A DNA stretch of 13,899 nucleotides from Oceanococcus sp041619315 (GCA_041619315.1 JBFKEC010000060.1:1-13899); one strand, 5' to 3'. Shown: positions 1-6,585, counted from the first letter of the stretch. Made by a program: numbers and translations. The notes: a model not told the origin generated them from the sequence alone.

Positions 1-996
1 AAGCCTGATTGCCCGGCAGTGCTGAACGCCATGTGCGACATGACGCGCGCCGACAGCACCGAGCTGATTCGGCGGCGTTTTGCCGAGAACTTGACGCACC
101 TGTTCCCGGTGGCATCGATCAGCTTTCTGACCCCCGACAGAAGCGGACGGCTCAACGAGCCGCTGCGCTGTCAGGTGCCCAACGCACGCCATCCCGGCAC
201 GCTGGAATGGGAAAATCGCCCGCGCCGCGGCATCGTGCCGTCTGGCGCGCTGGCCCGTTGCGTGACTGAACGCCGCCATCAGTTTCCCAGCCAGAGTCAG
301 AATATTGACTACTTCCCGGTCGCCGATGACACCCATCTGTTTGAGATCATCGAAATTCAGCGCCGCACCCTGGATGGCTCCTGCCGCGAAACGCTCAGTC
401 GCATTTTGGCAATCTATGGCAATTTCGTTCGCATTCTGCATCAGCAGGAACTCGATGCCCTGACCGGGGTATACAACCGTGGCGCCTTTGATTCGCAAAT
501 CGCCATGGTTGCGCAGAGCGTGCGCCAGACCCGGCCAGACAACGAGCAATGGTGGCTGATGATGCTCGACGTTGATCATTTCAAACAGATCAACGACACC
601 TACGGCCATCTGATCGGTGATGAAGTCCTGCTGCTGATCGCCCGTGTCATCCGCGACTCGTTGCGCACGCTGGACCGCATTTATCGCTACGGTGGCGAAG
701 AATTCGCGGTGCTACTCAGCCCCTGCCGGCGCGACGACGCCTTGCGTCTGGCCGAACGCATCCGGGCCAGAGTCGAGCGCGCCCATTTTCCCCAGGTTGA
801 ACACATCACGCTGAGCGCCGGCATGGCCCCGATTGACCGCTTTGACCATGTGGCCAATATCGTCGGCCGGGCCGACCAGGCGCTGTATCAGGCCAAGCGC
901 AACGGACGCAATCAGGTGCGCGAGTATGTGGCCCGCCCGAGCGGCCCTGTAGGGCCTGGGCTGCAGGCCCCCGGCGCGCTGGAACTGTTCTCCTGA
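1..996 (+). CDS. GGDEF diguanylate cyclase, probably 5'-truncated by the window edge
   Basis: The product is predicted to make cyclic di-GMP from two GTP in the cytoplasm. The frame is open to base 1, so the true start is probably outside the window; internal candidates are GTG at 19 and ATG at 31. Numbering from the GTG, residues 1-140 form a variable N-terminal sensor-like region that I cannot name. The GGDEF domain runs from about 141 to 310. It carries the metal-binding LDVDHFKQIND segment (about 183-193) and the active-site GGEEF (225-229). An RxxD inhibitory site (RTLD, 216-219) lies exactly five residues before GGEEF, the spacing known for product feedback inhibition, so the enzyme looks active and feedback-controlled. 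No transmembrane helix is visible in the part present. The last 20 residues are a Gly/Pro-rich tail. The next gene starts 49 bp downstream on the same strand. Confidence 0.9.
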   Translation, partial: KPDCPAVLNAMCDMTRADSTELIRRRFAENLTHLFPVASISFLTPDRSGRLNEPLRCQVPNARHPGTLEWENRPRRGIVPSGALARCVTERRHQFPSQSQNIDYFPVADDTHLFEIIEIQRRTLDGSCRETLSRILAIYGNFVRILHQQELDALTGVYNRGAFDSQIAMVAQSVRQTRPDNEQWWLMMLDVDHFKQINDTYGHLIGDEVLLLIARVIRDSLRTLDRIYRYGGEEFAVLLSPCRRDDALRLAERIRARVERAHFPQVEHITLSAGMAPIDRFDHVANIVGRADQALYQAKRNGRNQVREYVARPSGPVGPGLQAPGALELFS

Positions 997-1010
997 ACAC
1001 AGCGCTGTGC

Positions 1011-1042
1011 GATGATCGGCAGCCCATTTGGCTTCGATCATC
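1011..1042 (+). other. Inverted repeat just before the ycbL start codon
   Basis: GATGATCG (1011-1018) and CGATCATC (1035-1042) are perfect 8-bp complements separated by 16 bases. The second arm ends 3 bases before the ATG at 1046. In RNA this would fold over the ribosome-landing region of the hydrolase gene, where I see no clear Shine-Dalgarno sequence. It could tune translation, act as a DNA operator, or be chance. No T-run follows, so it is not a standard terminator. Confidence 0.35.
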
Positions 1043-1045
1043 ACC

Positions 1046-1696
1046 ATGTCTCTCGGCATCAAAATTCTTCCGGTCACCCCATTTCAGCAGAATTGCAGCC
1101 TGATCTGGGACAAGCGCAGCATGCGCGGCGCGCTGGTCGATGCGGGCGGTGAAGCCGAGCATTTGCTGGCGGCGGCCAAAGATGAAGGGGTCACCCTGGA
1201 AAAGCTACTGGTGACCCACGGCCACCTCGACCATGTCGGCGTGGTCGCCGAACTGGCCGAACAGCTCGACATTCCGATCGAAGGCCCACACAAGGACGAC
1301 AAGTTCTGGATTGACATGCTGCCCATGCAGGCCCAGCAGATGGGCTTTCCGGCCAGTCGCGCATTCACCCCGGACCGTTGGCTGGATGACGGCGACAGCG
1401 TGCGCGTGGGCGACATCGAATTCGATGTGATCCATTGCCCCGGTCACACTCCCGGCCATGTGGTGTTTTATCAACCACAGATGAACCTGGCCCTGGTCGG
1501 CGATGTGATTTTCCAGGGTTCGATCGGGCGCACCGACTTTCCCCGTGGCAATCACGCCGATCTGGTCCGCTCAATCCGCGAAAAGCTTTTTCCGCTGGGC
1601 GATGAAGTGCAGTTCGTGCCCGGCCACGGACCACTGTCACGCTTCGGTGTCGAGCGGGTCAGCAACCCGTTTGTCAGCGACGGCGCCTACGGCTGA
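1046..1696 (+). CDS. ycbL: YcbL-type metallo-beta-lactamase-fold hydrolase (glyoxalase II subfamily)
   Basis: This is a 216-residue, one-domain metallo-hydrolase resembling E. coli YcbL throughout (PVTxFxQNCS near the N-terminus, CPGHTPGHVVF in the middle, PGHGPLS near the end). YcbL relatives show glyoxalase II-like thioesterase activity but lack the C-terminal helical domain of full-length glyoxalase II; the physiological substrate is not settled. All expected metal ligands are present: H58, H60, D62 and H63 in THGHLDH, H134 in CPGH, D153 in GDVIF, and H194 in PGHGP. I chose the ATG at 1046 because the protein then begins with the family's short N-terminus; a TTG at 1028 would add six unsupported residues. 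The gene follows the diguanylate cyclase by 49 bp and may be cotranscribed with it. Its 3' end overlaps the convergent gene by 10 bp. Confidence 0.93.
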   Translation: MSLGIKILPVTPFQQNCSLIWDKRSMRGALVDAGGEAEHLLAAAKDEGVTLEKLLVTHGHLDHVGVVAELAEQLDIPIEGPHKDDKFWIDMLPMQAQQMGFPASRAFTPDRWLDDGDSVRVGDIEFDVIHCPGHTPGHVVFYQPQMNLALVGDVIFQGSIGRTDFPRGNHADLVRSIREKLFPLGDEVQFVPGHGPLSRFGVERVSNPFVSDGAYG

Positions 1697-2079
1697 AACC
1701 CGCTCGCCTGCGGATACACCGTCGAGGCCTCATTGAGCCGATTCAGCTCGTCGCATTGCGGGGTGGAATTCTCCTGCGCCTCCAACACCTCGCAGCTGGT
1801 CTCGGCAATGCTTTTGAGACAGGCCAGCGAGGCCTGATAGCTGGGGTGCGACGCATCAAACCCAGGAATCGTATCGCTGCTGGGCAAATAGGCGCACATC
1901 GATTCCAGTCCCTGGGTGAGCATGTCACGGTACTCTAGCGGCACATCCTGTAGGTTGCGCACGGCGCAGCTTTTCATGCGCTCGCAGGCCGCAGCAGAGA
2001 CCGTGTCGTAAGCATCCGGGGCCGCAGCAGACGCACTCCAGGGCAGAATCATCAAGGGCATGAGGCTGCGCCAGCGCAT
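1687..2079 (-). CDS. Small secreted six-cysteine protein, function unknown
   Basis: A 130-residue protein that I do not recognise. It begins with a short signal peptide (residues 1 to about 18, ending in SASA before APDAY), so export to the periplasm or beyond is likely. The mature part has exactly six cysteines (C32, C38, C62, C87, C96, C109), which would allow three disulfides, and no membrane segment. The start is taken as ATG at 2079, which overlaps the stop of the upstream lipoprotein gene as TGATG, a typical translational-coupling junction; a GTG one codon earlier is also possible. It is the last gene of a three-gene minus-strand operon whose other products are also exported. Its stop lies inside the end of ycbL, so these convergent genes overlap by 10 bp. 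Real-gene status rests on the signal peptide, the coupling and the even cysteine count. Confidence 0.75.
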   Translation of the reverse strand: MRWRSLMPLMILPWSASAAAPDAYDTVSAAACERMKSCAVRNLQDVPLEYRDMLTQGLESMCAYLPSSDTIPGFDASHPSYQASLACLKSIAETSCEVLEAQENSTPQCDELNRLNEASTVYPQASGFQP

Positions 2080-2795
2080 CACTGACAGCCCTCGATCACG
2101 GCTTTGGCCAGTTGCGCACTGTCCGCAATCACCTGCGACTCCTCATTGCTGCGGGTCATGCGCACCTGAAAAGCCATACGTCCGGTGCGCACCGCCAGTT
2201 GCTTGAAGCGCCCCACCCCGCCCCAGGCGGCGGCATCGCCCACACCGTCGATCACCTCATACTCGATGGCGTTGACAAACTTGCTGACCAGATCCGTGGC
2301 CATGTCCTTGTGCTGATCACCGACCTCGTTGCGGGCCGCTTCAGCCGCCGTCTCGGCCAGACGGGCCTTTTCCTCGTCGCTGCGCGTTCGATGCTGGGCC
2401 GCAAACATGTTGCTCGCGCGCTCCAGCTCATCCGACAGTTCGCGGATGCCATTGAGTTCGATGGTGTCATCCACCGGCCCGGAAATTGTCATCGCGCCGG
2501 CCTTGATCTCCTGTTCGCGGCCAGCGCTCCAGGACGCCGCGCACGAAACCTGCCGACCATATTCCTGCCGGGTGAACGATAGATCGTCCGGGTACAGGCC
2601 GTCAGCTGCGGCGTTTTGCAGCAGTGTGCAGGGCGCGCTCATGGCCTTGCGCAGGCAGGCCTCCACCTTGCTCGACGTTTTAGCGGAAGCTTGGGCAGCG
2701 CCCCCGGATGACGCGCTGTCATCACTTCCAAAGCATCCCCCAAGCCCACATGCCGCGACTACAAGCGCGACGCTACCGATCCGCAATACCGTCAT
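2079..2795 (-). CDS. Putative lipoprotein, function unknown
   Basis: A 238-residue protein that I do not recognise. The N-terminus is a lipoprotein signal: a short hydrophobic stretch followed by two possible lipidated cysteines, C16 in VAAC and C21 in LGGC. The residue after the cysteine is not Asp in either case, which would fit outer-membrane sorting. A Ser/Gly/Ala-rich linker (about 22-42) precedes the folded part. Three more cysteines (C47, C56, C85) fall in its first half and one (C237) at the C-terminus. A charged helical stretch (about 115-175) is followed by a WGGVGRFKQLAVR segment (about 191-203). The start is ATG at 2795, one base after the stop of the upstream gene; the open frame extends further, but those residues read as a shadow of that gene. 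The stop overlaps the next gene's start. It is the middle gene of the exported-protein operon. Confidence 0.78.
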   Translation of the reverse strand: MTVLRIGSVALVVAACGLGGCFGSDDSASSGGAAQASAKTSSKVEACLRKAMSAPCTLLQNAAADGLYPDDLSFTRQEYGRQVSCAASWSAGREQEIKAGAMTISGPVDDTIELNGIRELSDELERASNMFAAQHRTRSDEEKARLAETAAEAARNEVGDQHKDMATDLVSKFVNAIEYEVIDGVGDAAAWGGVGRFKQLAVRTGRMAFQVRMTRSNEESQVIADSAQLAKAVIEGCQ

Positions 2796-2796
2796 A

Positions 2797-3099
2797 TCAA
2801 TTCCCGAAAACCTTGTTGAAAACCTTGTCCATAGCCTTGTCCACCGCGCGGTCTGTGGCCTGATCTGCCTCGTTGTCCGTGCGCTGCTCAACGCGCTCTT
2901 GCTGGCGCTCGACCTTGCGCCCAAACAGACCGGAAAACTTCGAAGGCTTGCTGCCCTGCGATGCCGCAGGCGCACCGCTGCGCATACCCGCCAGCGTTGC
3001 GCTGACATCGTCATCACTCGCCACCGCAGCATTTGCTACCAGCACGGCTGACGCCACTGTCAGTCCGACCAGGCAGCGCCGCATTCGCATTGAATCCAT
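2797..3099 (-). CDS. Small secreted protein with charged amphipathic C-terminal helix
   Basis: A 100-residue protein that I do not recognise. A signal peptide (basic MRMRRC, hydrophobic core about 10-25, cleavage near ANA or AVAS) precedes an acidic DDD start of the mature chain. Residues about 30-60 are low-complexity (Ser, Gly, Ala, Lys). Residues 62-98 are strongly charged and predicted helical, ending in a four-residue periodic pattern DRAV-DKAM-DKVF-NKVF. The DNA shows this as CCTTGT on the plus strand at 2811, 2823 and 2835. The start at 3099 is supported by GGGAGAG (minus strand, 3111-3105) at good spacing; in-frame ATGs at 3090 and 3084 are less well placed. It is the first gene of the minus-strand operon and diverges from the LuxR-type regulator gene. 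A role as a coiled-coil or surface-interacting envelope protein is possible but unproven. Confidence 0.72.
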   Translation of the reverse strand: MDSMRMRRCLVGLTVASAVLVANAAVASDDDVSATLAGMRSGAPAASQGSKPSKFSGLFGRKVERQQERVEQRTDNEADQATDRAVDKAMDKVFNKVFGN

Positions 3100-3104
3100 A
3101 TCTG

Positions 3105-3111
3105 CTCTCCC
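3105..3111 (-). promoter_or_regulatory. Ribosome binding site of the 100-residue secreted protein
   Basis: GGGAGAG on the minus strand, about 6 bases before the ATG at 3099. It decides between three closely spaced in-frame ATGs in favour of the first. Confidence 0.6.
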
Positions 3112-3172
3112 GCTGTTCGCTCAAACCTCATGAACCCGGCGAAAATAGTGCGGGGTGCGGCGCCTGTTGCCC

Positions 3173-3190
3173 ATACCCCAGCTGGGGTAT
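3173..3190. promoter_or_regulatory. Perfect 18-bp palindrome, candidate operator between divergent genes
   Basis: ATACCCCAGCTGGGGTAT is a perfect dyad of two 9-bp half sites with no spacer, in the 133-bp gap between the exported-protein operon and the LuxR-type regulator gene. LuxR/NarL-type helix-turn-helix dimers bind dyads of about this length, and many one-component regulators control their own divergent promoter, so it is a good candidate site for the neighbouring regulator. On the plus strand it is flanked by TTGCCC (3167-3172) and TATCGT (3188-3193), which could be a poor, closely spaced -35/-10 pair. On the minus strand it lies about 26 bases upstream of a TATTTT -10-like element (3147-3142), near where an activator would bind. 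The dyad is seen directly; its role is inferred. Confidence 0.6.
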
Positions 3191-3232
3191 CGTGCGCGGT
3201 ACACGTGACCCGCATCACACATTGACCAGGCC

Positions 3233-4600
3233 ATGCCACGCGCCCCCGAGAATCCCGGCGAACTGCACCAGTTGATCGAGCTGTGTTACCGCAGCAGTCT
3301 GAGTGGCGATGGTTTCCCCGCACTGATTGACGCTGTGCAGCAGGTTCTCGCCCATCCCGCCACACCCGCGCCGTGGAGCGACCTCATCGCCCAGCATCTG
3401 CGCGCCAGCAGCGAGATTGCGCGGACGCTGCCCCAGCCCGTACCGGCGCTTCAGCACACGCGCGAGTTGAGCGCCTACTGGACACCCGCGCTGGAGCGCA
3501 GCCTGCGCCGCAGCTTTGGCCTGAGCCAGAGCGAGCTGGCCATCCTGCAAGGGCTGGTTGACCGCCAGTCCAGCCAGGACATCGCGCGGGCTCGACGTCG
3601 CTCAGTTCACACGGTGCGCACCCAGATCAAGCAACTGCTGCATAAAACCCAGTGCCGCAGCCAGACCGAGCTGGTGCAGCTGGCGACCAGCGTGATGCTG
3701 CTGCCCAAAGCGCAGGCCGACTGCACAAGCGCCAGCGCGCCATCCACAGCGACCAGCACAGCGCTGGGGCATACCGAGTACGGCAGCGCCAACGGCGAGC
3801 CCTGGGTGTTCCTGCACTCTGCCATTCTCGGCCCACAGCTGCCGCCGGCCTTTGATCACGCCCTGGCCGAAGCGAATCTGCGCTTGCTCGCGCCGGCCCG
3901 CCCCGGGTACCCGGGCAGCACGGCCCATCCAGCCCTGACCCAACCGGATGACCTTGCACCTGTGATGTGCCGCTGGCTCGATCAGCTCGGCCTGGATCAG
4001 GTCAACATACTTGGCTCAGTGGTCGGCGCCATGCATGCCCATGCCCTGGCCTGTCGATGCCCACAACGTATCCAGAGACTGGTGCTGTGCGCCGGCACCG
4101 TGCCACTGGCACATGCCGGCAACCTCAATGGGCTGCCCGCATCACGCCGCTTCTGGGCAGAACTGGCGCGTGACCGACTCAACCTTCTGACCCCCTTGAG
4201 CGCGCTGGGCGAACGTTTTTTTGCCGATGAACAGCGCGCCGGAACCTGGCTGAATCTGGCCTATCGCAAGCACCCGCGCGATCTTGCCAGCGTGCAGTCA
4301 AGCGCACTGAGGCCCACGCTGCTGGCCGCGGCGCGCACCGCCATAGACGCAGGCGGACGCAACTTCGTACGCGAAGCGCACTGGCAGATGAGTGACTGGC
4401 GGACGTACCTGGATCATGCCGTACCGACCACCTTGCTGCATGGTCAAGAGGACGACATCGTGCCGTGCTCAACGGTGCAGCAAATCTATGCCGAGCGCGA
4501 CAACTGCCAGCTCGTGCGCGTGCCCGCAGCGGGCCAGTTGCTGTTGTATCAGCAGCCGGCAATCGTCATCCAGCATATGGCTGGAGCGGCCGCCGGCTAG
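3233..4600 (+). CDS. LuxR-type HTH / degenerate alpha/beta-hydrolase fusion regulator
   Basis: A 455-residue predicted cytoplasmic transcription factor. Residues 1-90 are an unassigned helical region. A LuxR/NarL-type helix-turn-helix spans about 95-152 (LSQSELAILQGLVD, then the recognition helix near SVHTVRTQIKQLL, then TELVQLA). A linker (about 155-180) leads to an alpha/beta-hydrolase fold (about 181-452). That fold keeps the strand-turn layout, but the nucleophile elbow GxSxG reads GSVVG (261-265) with Val263 at the nucleophile position. The acid is kept (Asp407 in HGQEDDIVP), while the expected catalytic histidine is Gln435 (AAGQLLLY). The domain is therefore probably a ligand-binding sensor rather than an enzyme. 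The start at 3233 has only a weak Shine-Dalgarno. The gene diverges from the exported-protein operon across the 3173-3190 palindrome. Its TAG stop shares the CTAG tetramer with the convergent yheS stop. Confidence 0.85.
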   Translation: MPRAPENPGELHQLIELCYRSSLSGDGFPALIDAVQQVLAHPATPAPWSDLIAQHLRASSEIARTLPQPVPALQHTRELSAYWTPALERSLRRSFGLSQSELAILQGLVDRQSSQDIARARRRSVHTVRTQIKQLLHKTQCRSQTELVQLATSVMLLPKAQADCTSASAPSTATSTALGHTEYGSANGEPWVFLHSAILGPQLPPAFDHALAEANLRLLAPARPGYPGSTAHPALTQPDDLAPVMCRWLDQLGLDQVNILGSVVGAMHAHALACRCPQRIQRLVLCAGTVPLAHAGNLNGLPASRRFWAELARDRLNLLTPLSALGERFFADEQRAGTWLNLAYRKHPRDLASVQSSALRPTLLAAARTAIDAGGRNFVREAHWQMSDWRTYLDHAVPTTLLHGQEDDIVPCSTVQQIYAERDNCQLVRVPAAGQLLLYQQPAIVIQHMAGAAAG

Positions 4601-6498
4601 TCTGCGCGCATCGCCTGCTCCAGCGCTTCAGCCGCTTGCAGCCATTGTGTTTCCACCTCTTCCAGCTGCTTGCGCAAACCACCCTGCTCGCGCATGAGTT
4701 GCGCGGCACGCTCGGGCTCATTCTGATACAACGCCGCATCGGCGAGGACGTCGTCCAGCGCACCCAGAGCCTTCTCCAGACGTTCCATTTCGCGCTCCCA
4801 ATGGCGCGCTTCGTCACGCAGTGGCTTCAGCGCGATACGCCGGTCGGCAGCCGCGCGTCGTTGATCACGCGCCGAGACCTTGTCGCGGCCAGCACTGTCG
4901 CTGGCTGTGCTGACCCGCTCACGCTCGCGCAACATGCGCGCATAGTCATCCAGGTCGCCGTCGAAGGCGTCACAGCGCCGCTGGCCCACCACCAGCAAAC
5001 GGTCGGCACAGCTGCTGAGCAGATGGCGATCATGCGAAACCATGACCACAGCGCCATCAAAGCCCTGCAGCGCCACCTCAAGCGCGTGGCGCATTTCCAG
5101 ATCAAGATGGTTGGTCGGCTCATCCAGCAGCAGTAAATTGGGCTCTTGCCAGACCAGCAAAGCCAGCGCCAGGCGCGCTTTTTCACCGCCGGAGAACGGC
5201 CGGATCGGCTCGAATACACGCTCGCCATGAAAATCGAAGCCGCCCAGATAGTCGCGCATTTCCTGCTCACGCGCCTCACGCCCGAGTTGCTTGCGTAAAC
5301 GCTCCATGTGGCCCATCGGGCTGTCGTCCAGATGCAGGCTGTCGAGCTGATGCTGGGCGAAATAACCAACCTTGAGATGCTTGTCGCGGAACTGGCGCCC
5401 CTCCAGCGCCGGCTGCGCTCCGGCCAGTGTGCGCATCAATGTCGATTTACCCGCCCCGTTGCGCCCAAGCAGCGCAATCCGGTCGCCCGGCGCCAGGGTC
5501 AGATTCACACCGGCCAGGATCACGTTGTCGCCATAGCCTGCGCCCAGACCTTCCATCTGCAACAGCGGCGCCGGCAGGCGCGCGGGCTGGGCAAAGCTGA
5601 AATCGAACGGTGTATCCCAGTGCGCCGGGGCCACCAACTGCATCTTTTCCAGCTGTCGAACCCGGCTTTGTGCCTGACGCGCCTTGGACGCTTTGGCCCG
5701 AAAGCGATCAATGAAGGACTGGATGTGTGCGACCTTGCGCTGCTGGGCAACAAACTGCGCCGCCTGCTGCTGCATCTGCTCGGCCCGCTGCTTCTCGCTG
5801 GACGAATAATTACCGGTAAAGGCGCGCGCGCCACCACGCTCCAAATGCAGGATGTGAGTGGTCACTGCATCGAGAAAATCACGGTCGTGGGAAATCACCA
5901 GCAAGGTGCCGGCATAGTCATTCAGCCAGTCCTGTACCCACACCACCGCATCCAGATCCAGATGGTTGGTCGGCTCATCCAGCAGCAACAGATCGGAGCG
6001 GCACATCAGCGCTTGGGCCAGATTCAGGCGCATGCGCCAGCCACCTGAAAACGTCGCAACCGCACGGCTTTCATCGCCATTGGCAAAGCCCAGGCCATGC
6101 AGCAGTCGCGCCGCCCGTGCAGGCGTGGTGTAGCCATCAATGCCGTGCATACGTTCATGCAATGCGGCAATGCGGCTGCCGTCACCGGCCGCTTCGGCAG
6201 TTTCCAGCGCACGGCTCACGGCGCGCCACTCGGCATCGCCATCCAGCACATAGTCGAGCGCCGAGCACTCCAGCGCCGGCGTGTCCTGACGCACATGGGC
6301 AATGACCACATCGGCCGGCAGATTGAGTTCGCCATGATCCGGTGCCAGTTCGCCGCGCACCATTTCCAGCAAGCTGGATTTGCCGGTGCCGTTGCGCCCG
6401 GTAATGCCCGCGCGCTGGCCGGCATAAACGGTCCAGCTCAGGCCCTCAACGAGAACGCGAGGACCACGACGCAGAGTGATGTCGGTGAAATTGAGCAT
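4597..6498 (-). CDS. yheS: ABC-F family ATPase, YheS type
   Basis: A 633-residue soluble protein with two ABC ATPase domains and no membrane segments. ABC-F proteins bind the ribosomal E site and act on stalled or slow translation; YheS is the E. coli member this most resembles along its full length (E. coli 637 residues). The first domain has Walker A GRNGTGKS (34-41), signature FSGGW (150-154) and Walker B LLLLDEP (170-176). The interdomain arm that contacts tRNA covers about 230-295. The second domain has Walker A GRNGAGKS (345-352), signature FSGGE (435-439) and Walker B LLLLDEP (455-461). A charged coiled-coil tail covers about 545-633. Both catalytic glutamates are intact. The ATG at 6498 has a weak Shine-Dalgarno. 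A terminator-like hairpin sits 12 bp before the start, so the gene probably has its own promoter. Its stop overlaps the convergent regulator gene's stop. Confidence 0.95.
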   Translation of the reverse strand: MLNFTDITLRRGPRVLVEGLSWTVYAGQRAGITGRNGTGKSSLLEMVRGELAPDHGELNLPADVVIAHVRQDTPALECSALDYVLDGDAEWRAVSRALETAEAAGDGSRIAALHERMHGIDGYTTPARAARLLHGLGFANGDESRAVATFSGGWRMRLNLAQALMCRSDLLLLDEPTNHLDLDAVVWVQDWLNDYAGTLLVISHDRDFLDAVTTHILHLERGGARAFTGNYSSSEKQRAEQMQQQAAQFVAQQRKVAHIQSFIDRFRAKASKARQAQSRVRQLEKMQLVAPAHWDTPFDFSFAQPARLPAPLLQMEGLGAGYGDNVILAGVNLTLAPGDRIALLGRNGAGKSTLMRTLAGAQPALEGRQFRDKHLKVGYFAQHQLDSLHLDDSPMGHMERLRKQLGREAREQEMRDYLGGFDFHGERVFEPIRPFSGGEKARLALALLVWQEPNLLLLDEPTNHLDLEMRHALEVALQGFDGAVVMVSHDRHLLSSCADRLLVVGQRRCDAFDGDLDDYARMLRERERVSTASDSAGRDKVSARDQRRAAADRRIALKPLRDEARHWEREMERLEKALGALDDVLADAALYQNEPERAAQLMREQGGLRKQLEEVETQWLQAAEALEQAMRAD

Positions 6499-6510
6499 AA
6501 GGCGCGCAGA

Positions 6511-6539
6511 CGAAAAAGCCCTTCCGCATGGAAGGGCTT
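6511..6539 (-). terminator. Rho-independent terminator downstream of ppa
   Basis: On the minus strand, perfect 10-bp arms (6539-6530 and 6525-6516) around a 4-base loop are followed by a run of five T (6517-6513). This is a classic intrinsic terminator for the pfp-ppa transcript, 56 bases past the ppa stop. The T-run ends about 14 bases before the yheS ATG. Confidence 0.85.
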
Positions 6540-6542
6540 CAA

Positions 6543-6548
6543 ATTACA
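6543..6548 (-). promoter_or_regulatory. Possible -10 element for yheS
   Basis: TGTAAT on the minus strand matches five of six consensus -10 bases and lies between the two ppa-downstream hairpins. Transcription from it would begin near 6536, inside the terminator stem, so the yheS message would not form the full terminator. No convincing -35 is visible, so this is tentative. Confidence 0.3.
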
Positions 6549-6550
6549 GG

Positions 6551-6585
6551 GCGCAGCGCTCAACGCCAGGCGTTAAGCGCTGCGC
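6551..6585 (-). repeat. Strong hairpin directly after ppa
   Basis: Perfect 10-bp arms GCGCAGCGCT (6551-6560) and AGCGCTGCGC (6576-6585) enclose a second inner stem (AACGC with GCGTT) after one mismatch. The hairpin begins 9 bases past the ppa stop codon and has no T-run. It may protect the ppa message 3' end from exonucleases after termination at the next hairpin, or assist termination. The intervening bases show nothing else. Confidence 0.6.

Noticed and set aside
943..970. Two overlapping, mutually exclusive GC hairpins at the end of the diguanylate cyclase gene
   Set aside because: They lie within Gly/Pro codons before the stop and have no T-run; probably codon bias, not an attenuator.
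998..1009. 12-bp palindrome CACAGCGCTGTG after the diguanylate cyclase stop
   Set aside because: Short, no loop for a terminator, no T-run and no promoter nearby; expected by chance at this length in 14 kb of GC-rich DNA with many GCGC sites.
2796..3032. 79-residue N-terminal extension of the lipoprotein
   Set aside because: It is arginine/serine-rich out-of-frame reading of the secreted-protein gene and would bury the lipoprotein signal.
2329..3051. Long plus-strand open frame (240 codons) opposite the exported-protein operon
   Set aside because: It is antisense to genes with signal peptides, a ribosome site and coupled junctions; the translation has no recognisable domain and a biased, shadow-like composition.
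3902..3915. Perfect 14-bp palindrome CCCGGGTACCCGGG
   Set aside because: Inside the hydrolase domain coding region (RPGYPG); explained by GC-rich codon choice, with no regulatory context.
5308..6048. Plus-strand open frame of 246 codons opposite yheS
   Set aside because: Antisense shadow of yheS with no start signal or domain.
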